A DNA stretch of 64,000 nucleotides from Nitrosococcus wardiae (GCF_004421105.1 NZ_CP038033.1:2995659-3059658); one strand, 5' to 3'; shown: positions 49,329 to 59,576, counted from the stretch's first letter. Notes: generated by a model not told the origin, from the letters alone. Numbers and translations: made by a program.

Positions 49329-51302
49329 ATGCTAAAACTCCTGTGGCTAGTCCCCACGCTACCTTTGGCCGGTTTTATCCTGTTAATACTGGCCCCAGGT
49401 CGACTGTCGAAAAGACTTAGCGCCTTCATTGGCGTGGGTTCGGTGGTTCTATCCGCCCTTTTAACGGTGGGGCTTAGCATGGAGTTTCTACAATCCGAAC
49501 TTCCAGGAAATACCTATAGGCAAATTTTATGGACCTGGATAGCCATTGCCGATTTTACTCCCCGCATTGCCCTCCATTTAGATTCCCTATCCTTGGTAAT
49601 GATTTTGGTCATCACCTGGGTAAGCTTTCTGATCCACCTTTATTCCACCGAATTTATGGTCGACGAAACAGATTACCAGCGCTTCTTTGCTTATATGAAC
49701 CTGTTTGTTGCTTCCATGCTGCTGCTGGTATTGGCCGATGATCTGTTATTCCTTTATCTGGGCTGGGAAGGGGTGGGGCTGTGCAGTTACTTGCTGATTG
49801 GCTTTTGGTACCAGGACCCTGCCAATGGTTATGCGGCCCGCAAGGCTTTTCTGGTCACCCGGGTCGGGGACACCGCCATGGCCCTAGGGCTGCTGTTGTT
49901 GGTCACTCACCTGGGAACACTCAATATTCAATTGCTCATGGAACGGGCCTCGCAAGCGTGGCCTGTAGGCTCTACGCTAGCCCTAGTGGCGGCTGCCCTG
50001 CTGCTCGGGGGCGCGGTCGGCAAATCAGCCCAACTGCCCCTGCAAACTTGGCTGCCCAATGCCATGGCTGGCCCCACCCCGGTAAGCGCCCTCATCCACG
50101 CCGCCACCATGGTTACTGCCGGAGTTTACTTGATCGCCCGCACTCATGTGCTGTTTGAACTGGCTCCCCCTGTCCACACGGCGGTGGCGGTGATCGGGGC
50201 GTTTACTTTACTGCTGGCAGCCTGTAGCGCCTTGGTCCAAACCGATATCAAACGGATTCTGGCCTACTCCACCATGAGCCAAATTGGCTATATGTTTTTG
50301 GCCTTAGGGGTCGGCGCTTGGTCGGCGGCTATTTTTCACTTCATGACTCACGCTTTTTTTAAGGCCCTGCTGTTCCTGAGCGCTGGGGTAGTCATTACCA
50401 GCCTGCAGCACGAACACAACATCTTCAAAATGGGCGGCTTGCGAAGGCAGCTTCCCCTCGCCTTCTGGGGGTTTCTCATTGGTGCCGCCTCCCTGGCCTC
50501 TTTACCCCTGATTACCGCTGGTTTCTATAGTAAGGATTTGATTCTCTGGCAGGTTTGGTCATCCCCTTTAGGGGGTCCCTGGCTCTGGGCAGCAGGCTTT
50601 ATAGGGGCTTTATTAACAGCGGTGTATATTTTTCGGGGCTGGTTTATCGCCTTTTTTGGCCCGGTAAAAACGACTGTGGGCAAAAAGCCGGGCATTCTCA
50701 TGGGTATTCCCTTGCTGCTGCTCTCCCTGCTCTCCATCGTTGGGGGCTGGGTGGAATTGTTACCAATGGGCGGGGATCAACCCTTTTTTTCTAGCCTATT
50801 GCACTTAACCCTTCCTGAGCTGGAAACAGGGTATAGAAGCCCAGGGGTGGAGCTTGGTTTGCAATTTATAGTCTCGACGGTCTCCTTGCTAGGTATTGTG
50901 CTGGCTTATTTATTTTTCTTGAGTAAGCCCCAATGGCGCCAGACCCTGTTAGAAAAAACGCCGGTTTCGGCATTGCGGCGTTTCTGGTACGTCGGTTGGG
51001 GCTTTGACGGGGTATACCACCTGCTCCTAGTACGACCTTTGCAGTGGTTTGCCCATTTCAACAGGAGTGACTTTATCGATGCCTTTTCTCGGGGAATGGG
51101 CTGGCTATTGGTGTGGCCTTTCCTGTGGCTCGCCCGCGTCAATAGAGATGACTTCATTGATGCCTTTTATCGGGGAATGGCCTGGCTAGCGCAAGTGGGC
51201 CACCAGGGGCTCAGCCGAACCCAAACTGGACTGGTACGCTGGTATACCGGAGGGATTGCTGCTGGGGCTGCCCTACTTATCGCCATGGTGGTGTTCCTAT
51301 GA
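49329..51302 (+). CDS. nuoL: NADH-quinone oxidoreductase subunit L with a duplicated C-terminal segment
   Basis: 657 residues. It is the distal antiporter-like proton pump with about 16 membrane spans: FFAYMNLFVASML, WEGVGLCSYLLIGFW, GKSAQLPLQTWLPNAM and HAATMVTAGVYL are canonical. Near the C-terminus, the lateral-helix region contains two tandem copies of a 27-residue unit (51027-51107 and 51108-51188). Copy 1 reads RSDFIDAFSRGMGWL at its end and copy 2 RDDFIDAFYRGMAWL. Family members normally have one copy. The frame is kept, so the lateral helix is extended rather than broken. nuoM overlaps by 4 bases. Confidence 0.95.
   Translation: MLKLLWLVPTLPLAGFILLILAPGRLSKRLSAFIGVGSVVLSALLTVGLSMEFLQSELPGNTYRQILWTWIAIADFTPRIALHLDSLSLVMILVITWVSFLIHLYSTEFMVDETDYQRFFAYMNLFVASMLLLVLADDLLFLYLGWEGVGLCSYLLIGFWYQDPANGYAARKAFLVTRVGDTAMALGLLLLVTHLGTLNIQLLMERASQAWPVGSTLALVAAALLLGGAVGKSAQLPLQTWLPNAMAGPTPVSALIHAATMVTAGVYLIARTHVLFELAPPVHTAVAVIGAFTLLLAACSALVQTDIKRILAYSTMSQIGYMFLALGVGAWSAAIFHFMTHAFFKALLFLSAGVVITSLQHEHNIFKMGGLRRQLPLAFWGFLIGAASLASLPLITAGFYSKDLILWQVWSSPLGGPWLWAAGFIGALLTAVYIFRGWFIAFFGPVKTTVGKKPGILMGIPLLLLSLLSIVGGWVELLPMGGDQPFFSSLLHLTLPELETGYRSPGVELGLQFIVSTVSLLGIVLAYLFFLSKPQWRQTLLEKTPVSALRRFWYVGWGFDGVYHLLLVRPLQWFAHFNRSDFIDAFSRGMGWLLVWPFLWLARVNRDDFIDAFYRGMAWLAQVGHQGLSRTQTGLVRWYTGGIAAGAALLIAMVVFL
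51027..51188 (+). repeat. Tandem 81-bp in-frame duplication in nuoL
   Basis: Two adjacent 81-base units encode LVRPLQWFAHFN... and LVWPFLWLARVN..., each ending in FIDAF(S/Y)RGM(G/A)WL. They have diverged at DNA level, so this is an old duplication and not an assembly artefact. Confidence 0.85.
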
Positions 51303-52795
51303 TACTCATCTGGTTACTTGTAATCTTAATAGTAGGGGGAGTTGGGGCCTGGTATGCCGAGCGCCGGCATCCCCTCTGGCCGCGGATCATTGCCTTACTT
51401 GCCTTAGGAATCAATTTCCTCTTGGTGGCGACATTGTGGCTATCACAAGGGAGTCCCTTTGCCATTGCCGGACAAGGCGCTTGGTTAGTGGAACTGGACT
51501 GGCCCTGGATTGCCCATTTTGGGATCCGTTTTCATCTGGCTTTGGATGGACTGAGCCTCCTCTTGGTACTCCTGGGCTGTTTCCTGGGGCTCATGGCAGT
51601 AGTGGCTTCTTGGACCGAGATCCAATATCGGGTCGGCTTTTTTCATTTCAACTTGTTATGGGTCCTCACGGGCGTACTCGGGGTCTTCATGGCCTTGGAT
51701 TTGTTTCTGTTCTTTTTCTTCTGGGAAGTGATGCTAGTCCCCATGTATTTTCTCATTGCCATTTGGGGCCACGAGCGCCGCCTCCCAGCGGCCTTTAAGT
51801 TTTTTATCTTTACCCATAGCAGTGGCCTGATGCTGTTGGTGGCAATTCTGGTGCTGGTCTGGACCCATTATCAGCATACGGGTGTGTTGACCTTTAATTA
51901 TTTCGACCTGCTAGGCGCCTCTCTCGATCCCAATACCGCCTTTTGGATAGCGCTGGGATTTTTTATTGCCTTTGCCGTCAAGCTGCCCGCGGTGCCCTTG
52001 CATCCTTGGCTGCCGGACGCCCATACTCAGGCCTCCACCGGCGGCAGCGTAATTTTAGCGGGAGTACTCTTAAAGACTGGGGCTTATGGATTGCTCCGTT
52101 TCGTGGTCCCCCTATTTCCTGCCACTGCGTTTGATTATAGCCCGGTGATCATGCTACTCGGGGTAATCGGGATTCTCTATGGGGCGGTACTGGCCTTCGC
52201 CCAACAAGATGTCAAGCGCTTAATCGCCTACAGCAGTATCAGCCATATGGGCTTTGTCCTCCTGGGCGTGTTTGCCTGGAATCCGGTGGCCCTCCAAGGC
52301 GCCGTCATGCAAATGCTGGCCCATGGCATCTCCGTCGCGGCCCTGTTTATGGTCGCCGGCGCCCTGCAAGAACGCCTTCACACCCGGGACATGGGCCGCA
52401 TGGGAGGGCTATGGAGCAAGGCTCCCCGGCTAGCGGCCATCAGTTTATTTTTTGCGGTAGCGGCTCTAGGCCTCCCTGGGCTCGCTAATTTTATGGGAGA
52501 GTTCTTGGTATTGCTGGGGGCTTATCAGGTCAATATTGCTTTCACCGCCGCCGCCGCCCTAGGACTTATTCTCTCCGTGGTCTATGCCTTGATCATGGTG
52601 CAGAAAACTCTCCACGGTGAGGCGGAAGAGCAACGGCGCTTTGCGGACTTTTCCACCGGGGATATGGTCGCCATGGGCGCCATGATTTTGATCCTCTTTT
52701 GGCTGGGACTATATCCTCAACCGGTATTCGATATGGCCCATCCTGCCCTAGAGGGGCTACAGCAATGGGTCATGGAACCGTCAAGGCAAAACTGA
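51299..52795 (+). CDS. nuoM: NADH-quinone oxidoreductase subunit M
   Basis: A 498-residue antiporter-like proton pump with about 14 spans. FFFFWEVMLVPMYFLI (key Glu), FAVKLPAVPLHPWLPDAH (key Lys), and YSSISHMGFVLLG are intact. It overlaps nuoL by 4 bases and is followed by nuoN after 3 bases. Confidence 0.96.
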   Translation: MILIWLLVILIVGGVGAWYAERRHPLWPRIIALLALGINFLLVATLWLSQGSPFAIAGQGAWLVELDWPWIAHFGIRFHLALDGLSLLLVLLGCFLGLMAVVASWTEIQYRVGFFHFNLLWVLTGVLGVFMALDLFLFFFFWEVMLVPMYFLIAIWGHERRLPAAFKFFIFTHSSGLMLLVAILVLVWTHYQHTGVLTFNYFDLLGASLDPNTAFWIALGFFIAFAVKLPAVPLHPWLPDAHTQASTGGSVILAGVLLKTGAYGLLRFVVPLFPATAFDYSPVIMLLGVIGILYGAVLAFAQQDVKRLIAYSSISHMGFVLLGVFAWNPVALQGAVMQMLAHGISVAALFMVAGALQERLHTRDMGRMGGLWSKAPRLAAISLFFAVAALGLPGLANFMGEFLVLLGAYQVNIAFTAAAALGLILSVVYALIMVQKTLHGEAEEQRRFADFSTGDMVAMGAMILILFWLGLYPQPVFDMAHPALEGLQQWVMEPSRQN

Positions 52796-52798
52796 CCC

Positions 52799-54235
52799 AT
52801 GACTGATTTCATTGCTTTGCTGCCTTGGCTGACCTTAACCCTGGGGTCCCTAACCCTTACCTTGGTGGTGGCTTTTTATCGCCAGCATCGATTGGCCCTG
52901 GTGGCGACAATGATCCCATTGCTGCTCTGCTTGATGATGATTCCCATCGCTGCTGGGGTAACCCCCCATCAGCTGCCGCCCTTGTTGATCATCGATCAAT
53001 ATGCCCTGTTTTACACCGGGCTCATCTTGGTCGCGGCCTTAGCCGTAGCCCTCCTGGCCTATAGTTACCTGCAAGGACTTGAAGATCAGCCCGAAGAGTT
53101 CTATATGCTCTTGCTCCTAGCCACCCTAGGAGCAACTATTCTGGCCGCTAGTAATCATTTTATCTCCCTCTTCCTAGGCCTTGAAATCTTAAGCGTATCC
53201 CTATTTGCTTTGCTGGCCTACCCGCGACATTTACGACCTTCCCTTGAGGCGGGGGTGAAATATTTGATTCTTTCCGGTGCTTCTTCGGCGGTTTTGCTAT
53301 TTGGTATCGCCCTTATCTATGCCGAACTGGGGACCCTAGAATTTGGGCGTCTCAGCGCTCTTCTTAACCACGGCGAAATTTCTTCTAATGTCTTTTTTTT
53401 AGCGGGCCTTGCCTTCATCATCGGCGGCCTGAGCTTTAAGCTTTCATGGGTGCCTTTTCACCTCTGGACTCCCGATGTTTATCAAGGAGCACCGGCCCCC
53501 GTGATTGCTTTTCTCACCACCGTATCCAAAGGGGCGGTATTTGCCCTATTACTGCGTTTTTTTATTCAAGTGGAAGGCGGCAATCATCCCCCCCTCACCG
53601 TGATGTTCAGTCTGATCGCCTTGTTCTCCATCTTGGTCGGTAATTTACTTGCGCTGCTGCAAAACAATATCAAGCGGATTCTGGCCTATTCCTCCATCGC
53701 TCACCTAGGTTATTTATTGGTAGCCCTTGTGGCTAGCGGAAGCCTGGGCGTGGAAGCAATTACTTTCTATTGGGTGGTCTATTTCGTGACGAACTTAGGC
53801 GCTTTTGGGGTGGTGACCGTGCTCTCCTCACCAGCTCAAGAAAAGCAAAACCTAGAAGACTATCAGGGGTTATTCTGGCGCCGGCCGGTCCTAGCGGGCA
53901 TGTTTACTTTCACCCTGCTCTCCCTAGCCGGTATCCCCCTGACAGCAGGGTTTATCGGCAAGTTTTATATCTTTACCGCCAGTGTTGAGGCCGCCCTGTG
54001 GCCACTCCTCTTGACACTCATTATTGGCAGCACCTTGGGCCTATTTTATTACCTGCGCATCATCATTGCCCTGTACCGGTTGCCTACGGCAGAAATAGAA
54101 CGGGTCTATCCTTCTACCCTACCGCTGACTGGCAGTTTAGCGCTTGCCCTCCTTGCTCTATTGCTAGTGTGGTGGGGGGTTTATCCCGGGCCCTTAATGC
54201 AGTTCATTCAAACCGTGGCCATGACGCTGCTTTAG
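52799..54235 (+). CDS. nuoN: NADH-quinone oxidoreductase subunit N
   Basis: A 478-residue antiporter-like subunit, the last of the operon. [38 protein letters not shown] and [15 protein letters not shown] carry the conserved Glu and Lys residues of the proton path. A weak terminator-like hairpin lies about 65 bases downstream. Confidence 0.96.
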   Translation: MTDFIALLPWLTLTLGSLTLTLVVAFYRQHRLALVATMIPLLLCLMMIPIAAGVTPHQLPPLLIIDQYALFYTGLILVAALAVALLAYSYLQGLEDQPEEFYMLLLLATLGATILAASNHFISLFLGLEILSVSLFALLAYPRHLRPSLEAGVKYLILSGASSAVLLFGIALIYAELGTLEFGRLSALLNHGEISSNVFFLAGLAFIIGGLSFKLSWVPFHLWTPDVYQGAPAPVIAFLTTVSKGAVFALLLRFFIQVEGGNHPPLTVMFSLIALFSILVGNLLALLQNNIKRILAYSSIAHLGYLLVALVASGSLGVEAITFYWVVYFVTNLGAFGVVTVLSSPAQEKQNLEDYQGLFWRRPVLAGMFTFTLLSLAGIPLTAGFIGKFYIFTASVEAALWPLLLTLIIGSTLGLFYYLRIIIALYRLPTAEIERVYPSTLPLTGSLALALLALLLVWWGVYPGPLMQFIQTVAMTLL

Positions 54236-54297
54236 CCCCTTGAAGGTTAATCCTAGGCCGTTTTGCTCCAGACCACCGCTAATGTGGAGAAATTTAG

Positions 54298-54319
54298 AGC
54301 CTGAAACCAGAGGCTTTTA
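54298..54319 (+). terminator. Possible terminator of the nuo operon
   Basis: AGCCT pairs with AGGCT around an eight-base loop and is followed by TTT. The stem is short, so this is a weak candidate. It overlaps the end of the convergent GGDEF/EAL gene. Confidence 0.35.
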
Positions 54320-56854
54320 ATGACATTGCTGGTAAGCTAAACGCAACGGCAATTGACGGTTTTCTTGCAACAGACCTTCCATTTCCGAGGCGGGTAAAGG
54401 GGGGCTGAAATAATGGCCTTGCATCTCCTCACAACCATTCTCCCACAAAAATCGAAGCTGTTCCTCGGTCTCCACCCCTTCAGCAACTACCTTGAGGCCC
54501 AAACTGTGAGCCAAAGAAATCACCGCCAATACAATAGTCTCATCCTCTGGAGTCTTGGTGAAGTCATGGATAAAATCTTTACCAATCTTCAAACGGTTCA
54601 AGGGAAAGCGCTTGAGATGAATCAGCGAAGAGTAACCCGTGCCGAAATCATCAATGGACAAATGCACCTTCATTTCCTTGAAAGCCCTTAAAGAAGCGAC
54701 CGCACTTTCGACATCTTGCATGATCTGGCTTTCGGTAATTTCTATAGCAAGGCAAGAAGGCGGTAAACCGGTTTCATCTAGGATGTGGGCGACTCGGTCG
54801 GTAAGATCGACCTGGATAAACTGTTGTGTCGAGAGATTCACCGACATGGTCAGCATAGGCAATCCAGCATCCTGCCAGCGGCGGGATTGGAGGCAAGCGG
54901 TCCTCAGCACCCACTCTCCAACCGTGGGCATTATCCCCAATTCTTCAGCCAAAGGAATAAACTTGGCGGGGGGAACAACCCCCAACCGGGGGTGTTGCCA
55001 ACGCAACAGCGCCTCCACGGCCACCATATTACCGGTTTGCAAATCCATTATCGGCTGATAGTGGAGTACGAACTCCTGCCGCTCCCAGGCCTGGCGCAGT
55101 GACTGCTCCATGGTCAGGCGCTCCACCACTTGGGCATTCATCTCCGAGGTATAGCTGCGAATGCACCCTCGCCCCTGGGCTTTTGCCCAATGAAGCGCTG
55201 TATCAGCGCTTTTGAGCAGTGTCAAGGCATCCTTCCCATCCCTAGAAAAGAGGCTGATACCCACACTGGCGTTGATACGGAAAGTTTGCCCCTCAAGGGC
55301 AAAGGGGGCTTGCAGGGCCGCTAGGATTTTGTTGGCGATGAGGCGTGACATCTCGCCTCCACGCAATTCTTCCAACACCAACACAAATTCATCCCCGCCC
55401 AGGCGGGAAATCGTGTCCTCATCACGAACGCAGCCCCTCAGCCGCTCAGCCACAGCCTTTAACAGCGCATCACCAACATCATGGCCCAGGCTATCGTTGA
55501 CCATTTTAAACCTGTCCAAATCCAGAAAAAGTACAGCCACCCCCTGCCTGACGCGCCAGGCATGGGCAATGGCGTGCTCGAGTCGGTCCTGCAGCAGATT
55601 CCGGTTAGGTAAGCCCGTAAGGCTATCATAGTTGGCCTGGTACTCCAGTTGGGATTCGTAGGCCTTATGCTCACTGATATCTCGAACTACAGTGGAAAAA
55701 AACTCAACCTCCCCCTCGGAAGTGTGATGGGCTAGGATAAGCTGGGATACGGGAATCTCATGACCCTCCCGATGCAGCAAAGCCGTCTCCCCCCGCCACC
55801 AACCCTGGCGCTTCGCCGCTGGTAAACCCTCATTTTGGATAATAATATTGGCCCAGTCCGGGGTAAATACGGTGATTGGCCGACCCACCGCTTCCTCAGC
55901 GCTCATCCCCACCAAGCGGCAGCCGGCCTGATTGACATATTGGGCAATCCCCTCATTATCCGAAAAGCCGACAAAATCAGTAGAAGCTTCCAAAATAGCA
56001 CTTAACCGTTGCTGCGTCTGCTCCACCCGCTTGGGATGGGTAATGTCAACCCAATAGCCAACGATCTCGAAAGGTTGTCCCTCTGTATCCCGCACCAACT
56101 GCAACTCATCATGTATCCAACGGTAGCTTCCATCTCGGTGCTGGAAACGGTATTCATAGCATGCCTCACCGCGCTGAAGTAATGCGTCCAGATCCGCCAC
56201 CACTCGCTCCCGGTCCCTTGGATGCACATGGTTAATCCAAAAACGGGAATCCTCAATAAAATCTTTGGGTTTATAGCCCACTAAGGCCTGGACATTTTCA
56301 CTGACAAAAGTATTGGCATAGTTGCCGCCGACTTTACAACAGTAGATAACAGCAGGACTGGCGGTGAGTAGGTGCTCAAGCCTCGCCCGAGTGATTTCCA
56401 AAAACTCCTGCGCTTGCCTACGCACAACGACTTCTTCCGCTAGGGCCAAATTAGCCGCTTTCAATTCACCCGTGCGGGTTTCCACTATCGCTTCCAAGAT
56501 TCTTTCCACCTGCTTGCGACACTCCAACTCCCGCGACAATCCATGAACAGCCGGCATCCACCGCATCAATCCCCGCAACAGCAAGAGATAGCCCAGGGGA
56601 AAAATCACGACTTTTTCCAAGAGCGCCTGGGTATGGGTGTTGCCGACGATAACAAAAGGGTTTAACGCCTCGAATTCGTCGGTAATATCAAGGAGACTTC
56701 CAAATACCAGCAGACCAAAGCCGCTGAGGAGGGTATTCCAACCCCTTGGAGGCAAGTTACGTCGTGTCCTACCCACCCACAGCAGATAACCAAAAATGGC
56801 CAGTAAAAAACCAGTACGGAAGATTTCAGAACCGAGATCGATAAAATTAATCAC
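54317..56854 (-). CDS. Membrane PAS-PAS-GGDEF-EAL cyclic-di-GMP protein
   Basis: 845 residues. Two to three hydrophobic segments in the first 100 residues are followed by a coiled linker, PAS/PAC domain 1 (about 155-275, FRHRDGSYRWIHD type), PAS domain 2 (about 285-400), a GGDEF domain with intact GGDEF (SRLGGDEFVLVLEEL) and an EAL domain with EALLRWQHP, NLS, DDFGTGYSSL and LKIGKDFI. Both active sites appear complete, so it may make and break c-di-GMP under control of the PAS sensors. It is convergent with nuoN and ends about 80 bases from it. Confidence 0.93.
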   Translation of the reverse strand: MINFIDLGSEIFRTGFLLAIFGYLLWVGRTRRNLPPRGWNTLLSGFGLLVFGSLLDITDEFEALNPFVIVGNTHTQALLEKVVIFPLGYLLLLRGLMRWMPAVHGLSRELECRKQVERILEAIVETRTGELKAANLALAEEVVVRRQAQEFLEITRARLEHLLTASPAVIYCCKVGGNYANTFVSENVQALVGYKPKDFIEDSRFWINHVHPRDRERVVADLDALLQRGEACYEYRFQHRDGSYRWIHDELQLVRDTEGQPFEIVGYWVDITHPKRVEQTQQRLSAILEASTDFVGFSDNEGIAQYVNQAGCRLVGMSAEEAVGRPITVFTPDWANIIIQNEGLPAAKRQGWWRGETALLHREGHEIPVSQLILAHHTSEGEVEFFSTVVRDISEHKAYESQLEYQANYDSLTGLPNRNLLQDRLEHAIAHAWRVRQGVAVLFLDLDRFKMVNDSLGHDVGDALLKAVAERLRGCVRDEDTISRLGGDEFVLVLEELRGGEMSRLIANKILAALQAPFALEGQTFRINASVGISLFSRDGKDALTLLKSADTALHWAKAQGRGCIRSYTSEMNAQVVERLTMEQSLRQAWERQEFVLHYQPIMDLQTGNMVAVEALLRWQHPRLGVVPPAKFIPLAEELGIMPTVGEWVLRTACLQSRRWQDAGLPMLTMSVNLSTQQFIQVDLTDRVAHILDETGLPPSCLAIEITESQIMQDVESAVASLRAFKEMKVHLSIDDFGTGYSSLIHLKRFPLNRLKIGKDFIHDFTKTPEDETIVLAVISLAHSLGLKVVAEGVETEEQLRFLWENGCEEMQGHYFSPPLPASEMEGLLQENRQLPLRLAYQQCH

Positions 56855-57151
56855 TACGCACCATGACTGTCTTTATCGTACCCAACCAAGCACCTGAAAA
56901 AAAACACAATGGCGGGATACCGTAAGCAGTGACATGGCACCATAGGACTACTTAGCCTAGGTCGACGTCCCCTCCTATCTTTATGTTTTTAGAACAGCCT
57001 AGCAGGGTAGAACCAGGATACAGGGGAATAAATCCCCAAAACTTTGGTCGAGGTATTGGATAATATCGGCCAAAAAACTGAGATTATGAATAAAATCATA
57101 TTCCCGGGGCCGACACTTCTAAGCTCCTGGTTTTATTCCACCTCATTCAGA

Positions 57152-58387
57152 CTACGATGGCGTTTTGCTACAACGAACATAAGTGGAAATCCATCCCCCT
57201 GGCGGGGATAAATCGAGTCTATCGGGGCGACTGGAAGCCCGACCTGACAAGAGGAGTATTTGCCCTCGATAGGCCCAAACCCGCAGATCAGTCCAAAGCG
57301 GAATGCTTCTTTCTCCATGCAAAGGGCTTTTGGGGATTTTTTTCTGGGCCACATAGCCGGCCCCTGCCTTCAGCAAACGGCGCAGGCGGGAGCGTCCTAC
57401 CTTGGTGCTGGCCAGTAACCCTCTGGCGGCAAATCCTTGGGCAGGCTTAAAAATAAATTCTTCTTTCCTGGGAGCAAGTTCTTCCACATTTTCTGGACGC
57501 AGCCAGTGGGTTTCCGGGATGTGGGCACTCAAAATAGCCCGCTCTTGAGGTTGAATCCCCAATTCCTGATCCCAGTCAGATAAGGAAAGCCGTTCCATGA
57601 GGCGCTTATCGCTGCGAGTCGCATAGGTAAAAGGATTAGGCGCCACATAGACTTGACCTGCCTCATAGGCAGCGCGCAGCAGAGAGAAAACCTCCGCCTC
57701 CCAGAGAAAATCCGTGGATCGATTCACGATAAAAGAAACCGTCTCTCCCTCCCAGCATAGCTGCTGTCCATCCCAACCCATTTCTCCAGGGGCGGCTATT
57801 TCCGCTCTCCAACCCTGTTGCCGAAAAAGGTTCCGCAGGAGAATCAATTCGTGACGAAATTTTCCCCCTTGCAACGCTTCCCTATCCTCCAAAATCAAGA
57901 ACAATCCCTGGGGCCAGTGGGAGAAGAATGCCATGACTTCCTGCTTCACAGAGGCAATGATTCGTTCAGTCAATTCATTGTAAGCAGGCGGAGGCTGGAG
58001 GGCAGCCTGTTGAAATAAATCAAAGATTTGATAGTAGCGATCATTCACTAGCGCGGCAAAGAGAAGACCGGAACCATTATCATTGAATTCAATCATTTGC
58101 CAGCTCTGATCCGGTGGCAAGTGAAAATCCCAAGCGCTAAAAAAACAAACCTCAGGGCGTGGGTGCTGGGCAATCGCCGGGGCGGCGGCAGTCACAGCTT
58201 CCTGCCAACTCGGCCGCGTAGTGACATCTTCAAAAGTACGAATAAAGACCTGGATTTCCTCTAGGATCCGAGGGGAAATGGCTTGATACCATGGCACCAC
58301 TGAAAATTCATCAGGGACGGGGGGCATTCCCGCCGCTTCAAGTGCCGCAAAAAATTGATCTTTTTGGGTCTGCATAGGTATGTTCAT
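57152..58387 (-). CDS. ATP-grasp-like protein of unknown substrate
   Basis: A 411-residue soluble protein. EEFIFKPAQGFAARGLL (about 316-332) resembles the Lys and Gly-rich loop of ATP-grasp ligases, and MIEFNDNGSGLL near 105 could bind metal or substrate. The order of these parts suggests a divergent or permuted ATP-grasp fold. Its product is unknown; peptide or polyamine ligation is the usual chemistry of the fold. The start is uncertain between the first Met and Met5. It is divergent from the glycosyltransferase, with a palindromic repeat between them. Confidence 0.6.
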   Translation of the reverse strand: MNIPMQTQKDQFFAALEAAGMPPVPDEFSVVPWYQAISPRILEEIQVFIRTFEDVTTRPSWQEAVTAAAPAIAQHPRPEVCFFSAWDFHLPPDQSWQMIEFNDNGSGLLFAALVNDRYYQIFDLFQQAALQPPPAYNELTERIIASVKQEVMAFFSHWPQGLFLILEDREALQGGKFRHELILLRNLFRQQGWRAEIAAPGEMGWDGQQLCWEGETVSFIVNRSTDFLWEAEVFSLLRAAYEAGQVYVAPNPFTYATRSDKRLMERLSLSDWDQELGIQPQERAILSAHIPETHWLRPENVEELAPRKEEFIFKPAQGFAARGLLASTKVGRSRLRRLLKAGAGYVAQKKIPKSPLHGERSIPLWTDLRVWAYRGQILLLSGRASSRPDRLDLSPPGGWISTYVRCSKTPS

Positions 58388-58400
58388 CTGGACTACACTA

Positions 58401-58508
58401 ATGAATAAAATATGAGGTGTTTATCGGGGCATCCGGAGGATGCCCTCAGGGCGCGCATCCAACCCGTTTTTCTTCCTTGAAAAAAGGGTTTGCGGAACAC
58501 CACCGGCT
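58401..58508 (+). repeat. Palindromic MITE-like repeat, copy A
   Basis: It starts with ATGAATAAAATATGAGGTGT and contains AACCCGTTTTTC facing GAAAAAAGGGTT, then TTTGCGGAACACCACCGGCT. The same blocks occur in the same order at 61230-61351. It lies between two divergent genes. Confidence 0.65.
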
Positions 58509-58632
58509 AACCAGAGGCAAGGGAGCTGCCTCTTGATTTTGCGGCTCGCAAGGGCAGCTTAGATAAAGATAAATAGGTTCGAAGTTCCACGCTACTCCCC
58601 CAGGGGGATCCAACCAAGCTATCGAATTCTCC

Positions 58633-59310
58633 ATGATTTCCGTTATCATCCCTGCCTATAATGAGGAAAAGGCTCTTCCCGCCACCTTGGACTGCCTTTT
58701 CAAACAACCTGGTGTTTTTGAAGCCATCCTGGTTGATGGGGGAAGCGTTGATCGAACCCAAGAGGTTGCAAAAGCCTATCCTTCCATTCAACTTTTGAGT
58801 TCCCCTAAAGGCCGGGCCTCTCAAATGAACGCAGGTGCCGCTCGGGCCAAGGGGAATTGGTTACTCTTTCTGCATGCAGACACTCTGCTCCCTGAAGATG
58901 CCCTCATGGCGATTGATGCCTTGGACGACCATATAGCTGCAGGAGGATTCCGCCATCGCTTCTCCGGCCAAAATGGATCCTTGCGATTGATCTCCCTCAT
59001 GGATAATTTCCGCTGCCGTTCGACTCGAATTATTTATGGGGATCAAGCCATGTTTGTTAGACAGCGGCTGTTCCAAGAACTCGGTGGATTTCCAGACCAG
59101 TCCATCTTGGAAGATATTGCTTTTTGTCAGAAACTTATTCAGGTGACCCAGCCCATACTCATGGCAAGTACGGTTGTCACCGATTCTCGTAAATTTGTCA
59201 AGAAGGGAATATGGCGTAGCACCGGACAAGTAGTCTTGATTCAGTTGTGTGTGACATTACGCTTGCCTATTCCAAGGACGGCTTTGGCTTTCTTTCAGGA
59301 CGTACGCTAA
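58633..59310 (+). CDS. TIGR04283-type family 2 glycosyltransferase
   Basis: A 225-residue GT2 enzyme. MISVIIPAYNEEKALPATL at the start, LVDGGSVDRT with the nucleotide-binding Asp, the metal-binding HAD in LLFLHADTLLP, and LEDIAFCQ match the family often linked to arsenosugar or selenium-domain loci. No arsenic gene is in this window, so the substrate is open. It has no membrane span except a weak C-terminal hydrophobic stretch. Confidence 0.82.
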   Translation: MISVIIPAYNEEKALPATLDCLFKQPGVFEAILVDGGSVDRTQEVAKAYPSIQLLSSPKGRASQMNAGAARAKGNWLLFLHADTLLPEDALMAIDALDDHIAAGGFRHRFSGQNGSLRLISLMDNFRCRSTRIIYGDQAMFVRQRLFQELGGFPDQSILEDIAFCQKLIQVTQPILMASTVVTDSRKFVKKGIWRSTGQVVLIQLCVTLRLPIPRTALAFFQDVR

Positions 59311-59328
59311 ATCATTGAGAGAGTATCC

Positions 59329-59526
59329 TCAATTCCCATCCTTTGAATCGCATTGGATACAGTTGAGTACTCGTCCCAACCTGGACTTGCGCCCTTCCAC
59401 AGTCACGACCCAAGGTCGATTGATAAATGGCGGCTGGTGCCGAACATGTTGGCTGTGACCACACTCCAGATCCGCCACCCAATCGCCCTGCTCATCTTGA
59501 TGATAGTCGACTATTTTGCGCTCCAT
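59329..59526 (-). CDS. DUF3565 family protein
   Basis: 65 residues from ATG 59526; an in-frame TTG lies 18 bases upstream. The DUF3565 pattern is clear: RKIVDYHQDEQGDWVADLEC, GHSQHVRHQPPF and RPWVVT, ending in a CxxC (NCIQC). The Cys and His residues suggest zinc binding. The function is unknown. It is convergent with the glycosyltransferase and divergent from the CIA30 gene. Confidence 0.85.
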   Translation of the reverse strand: MERKIVDYHQDEQGDWVADLECGHSQHVRHQPPFINRPWVVTVEGRKSRLGRVLNCIQCDSKDGN

Positions 59527-59576
59527 GGGATTACTATAATTCAATATTAAATAACCGCTGTAAAGAGATACTGTGC

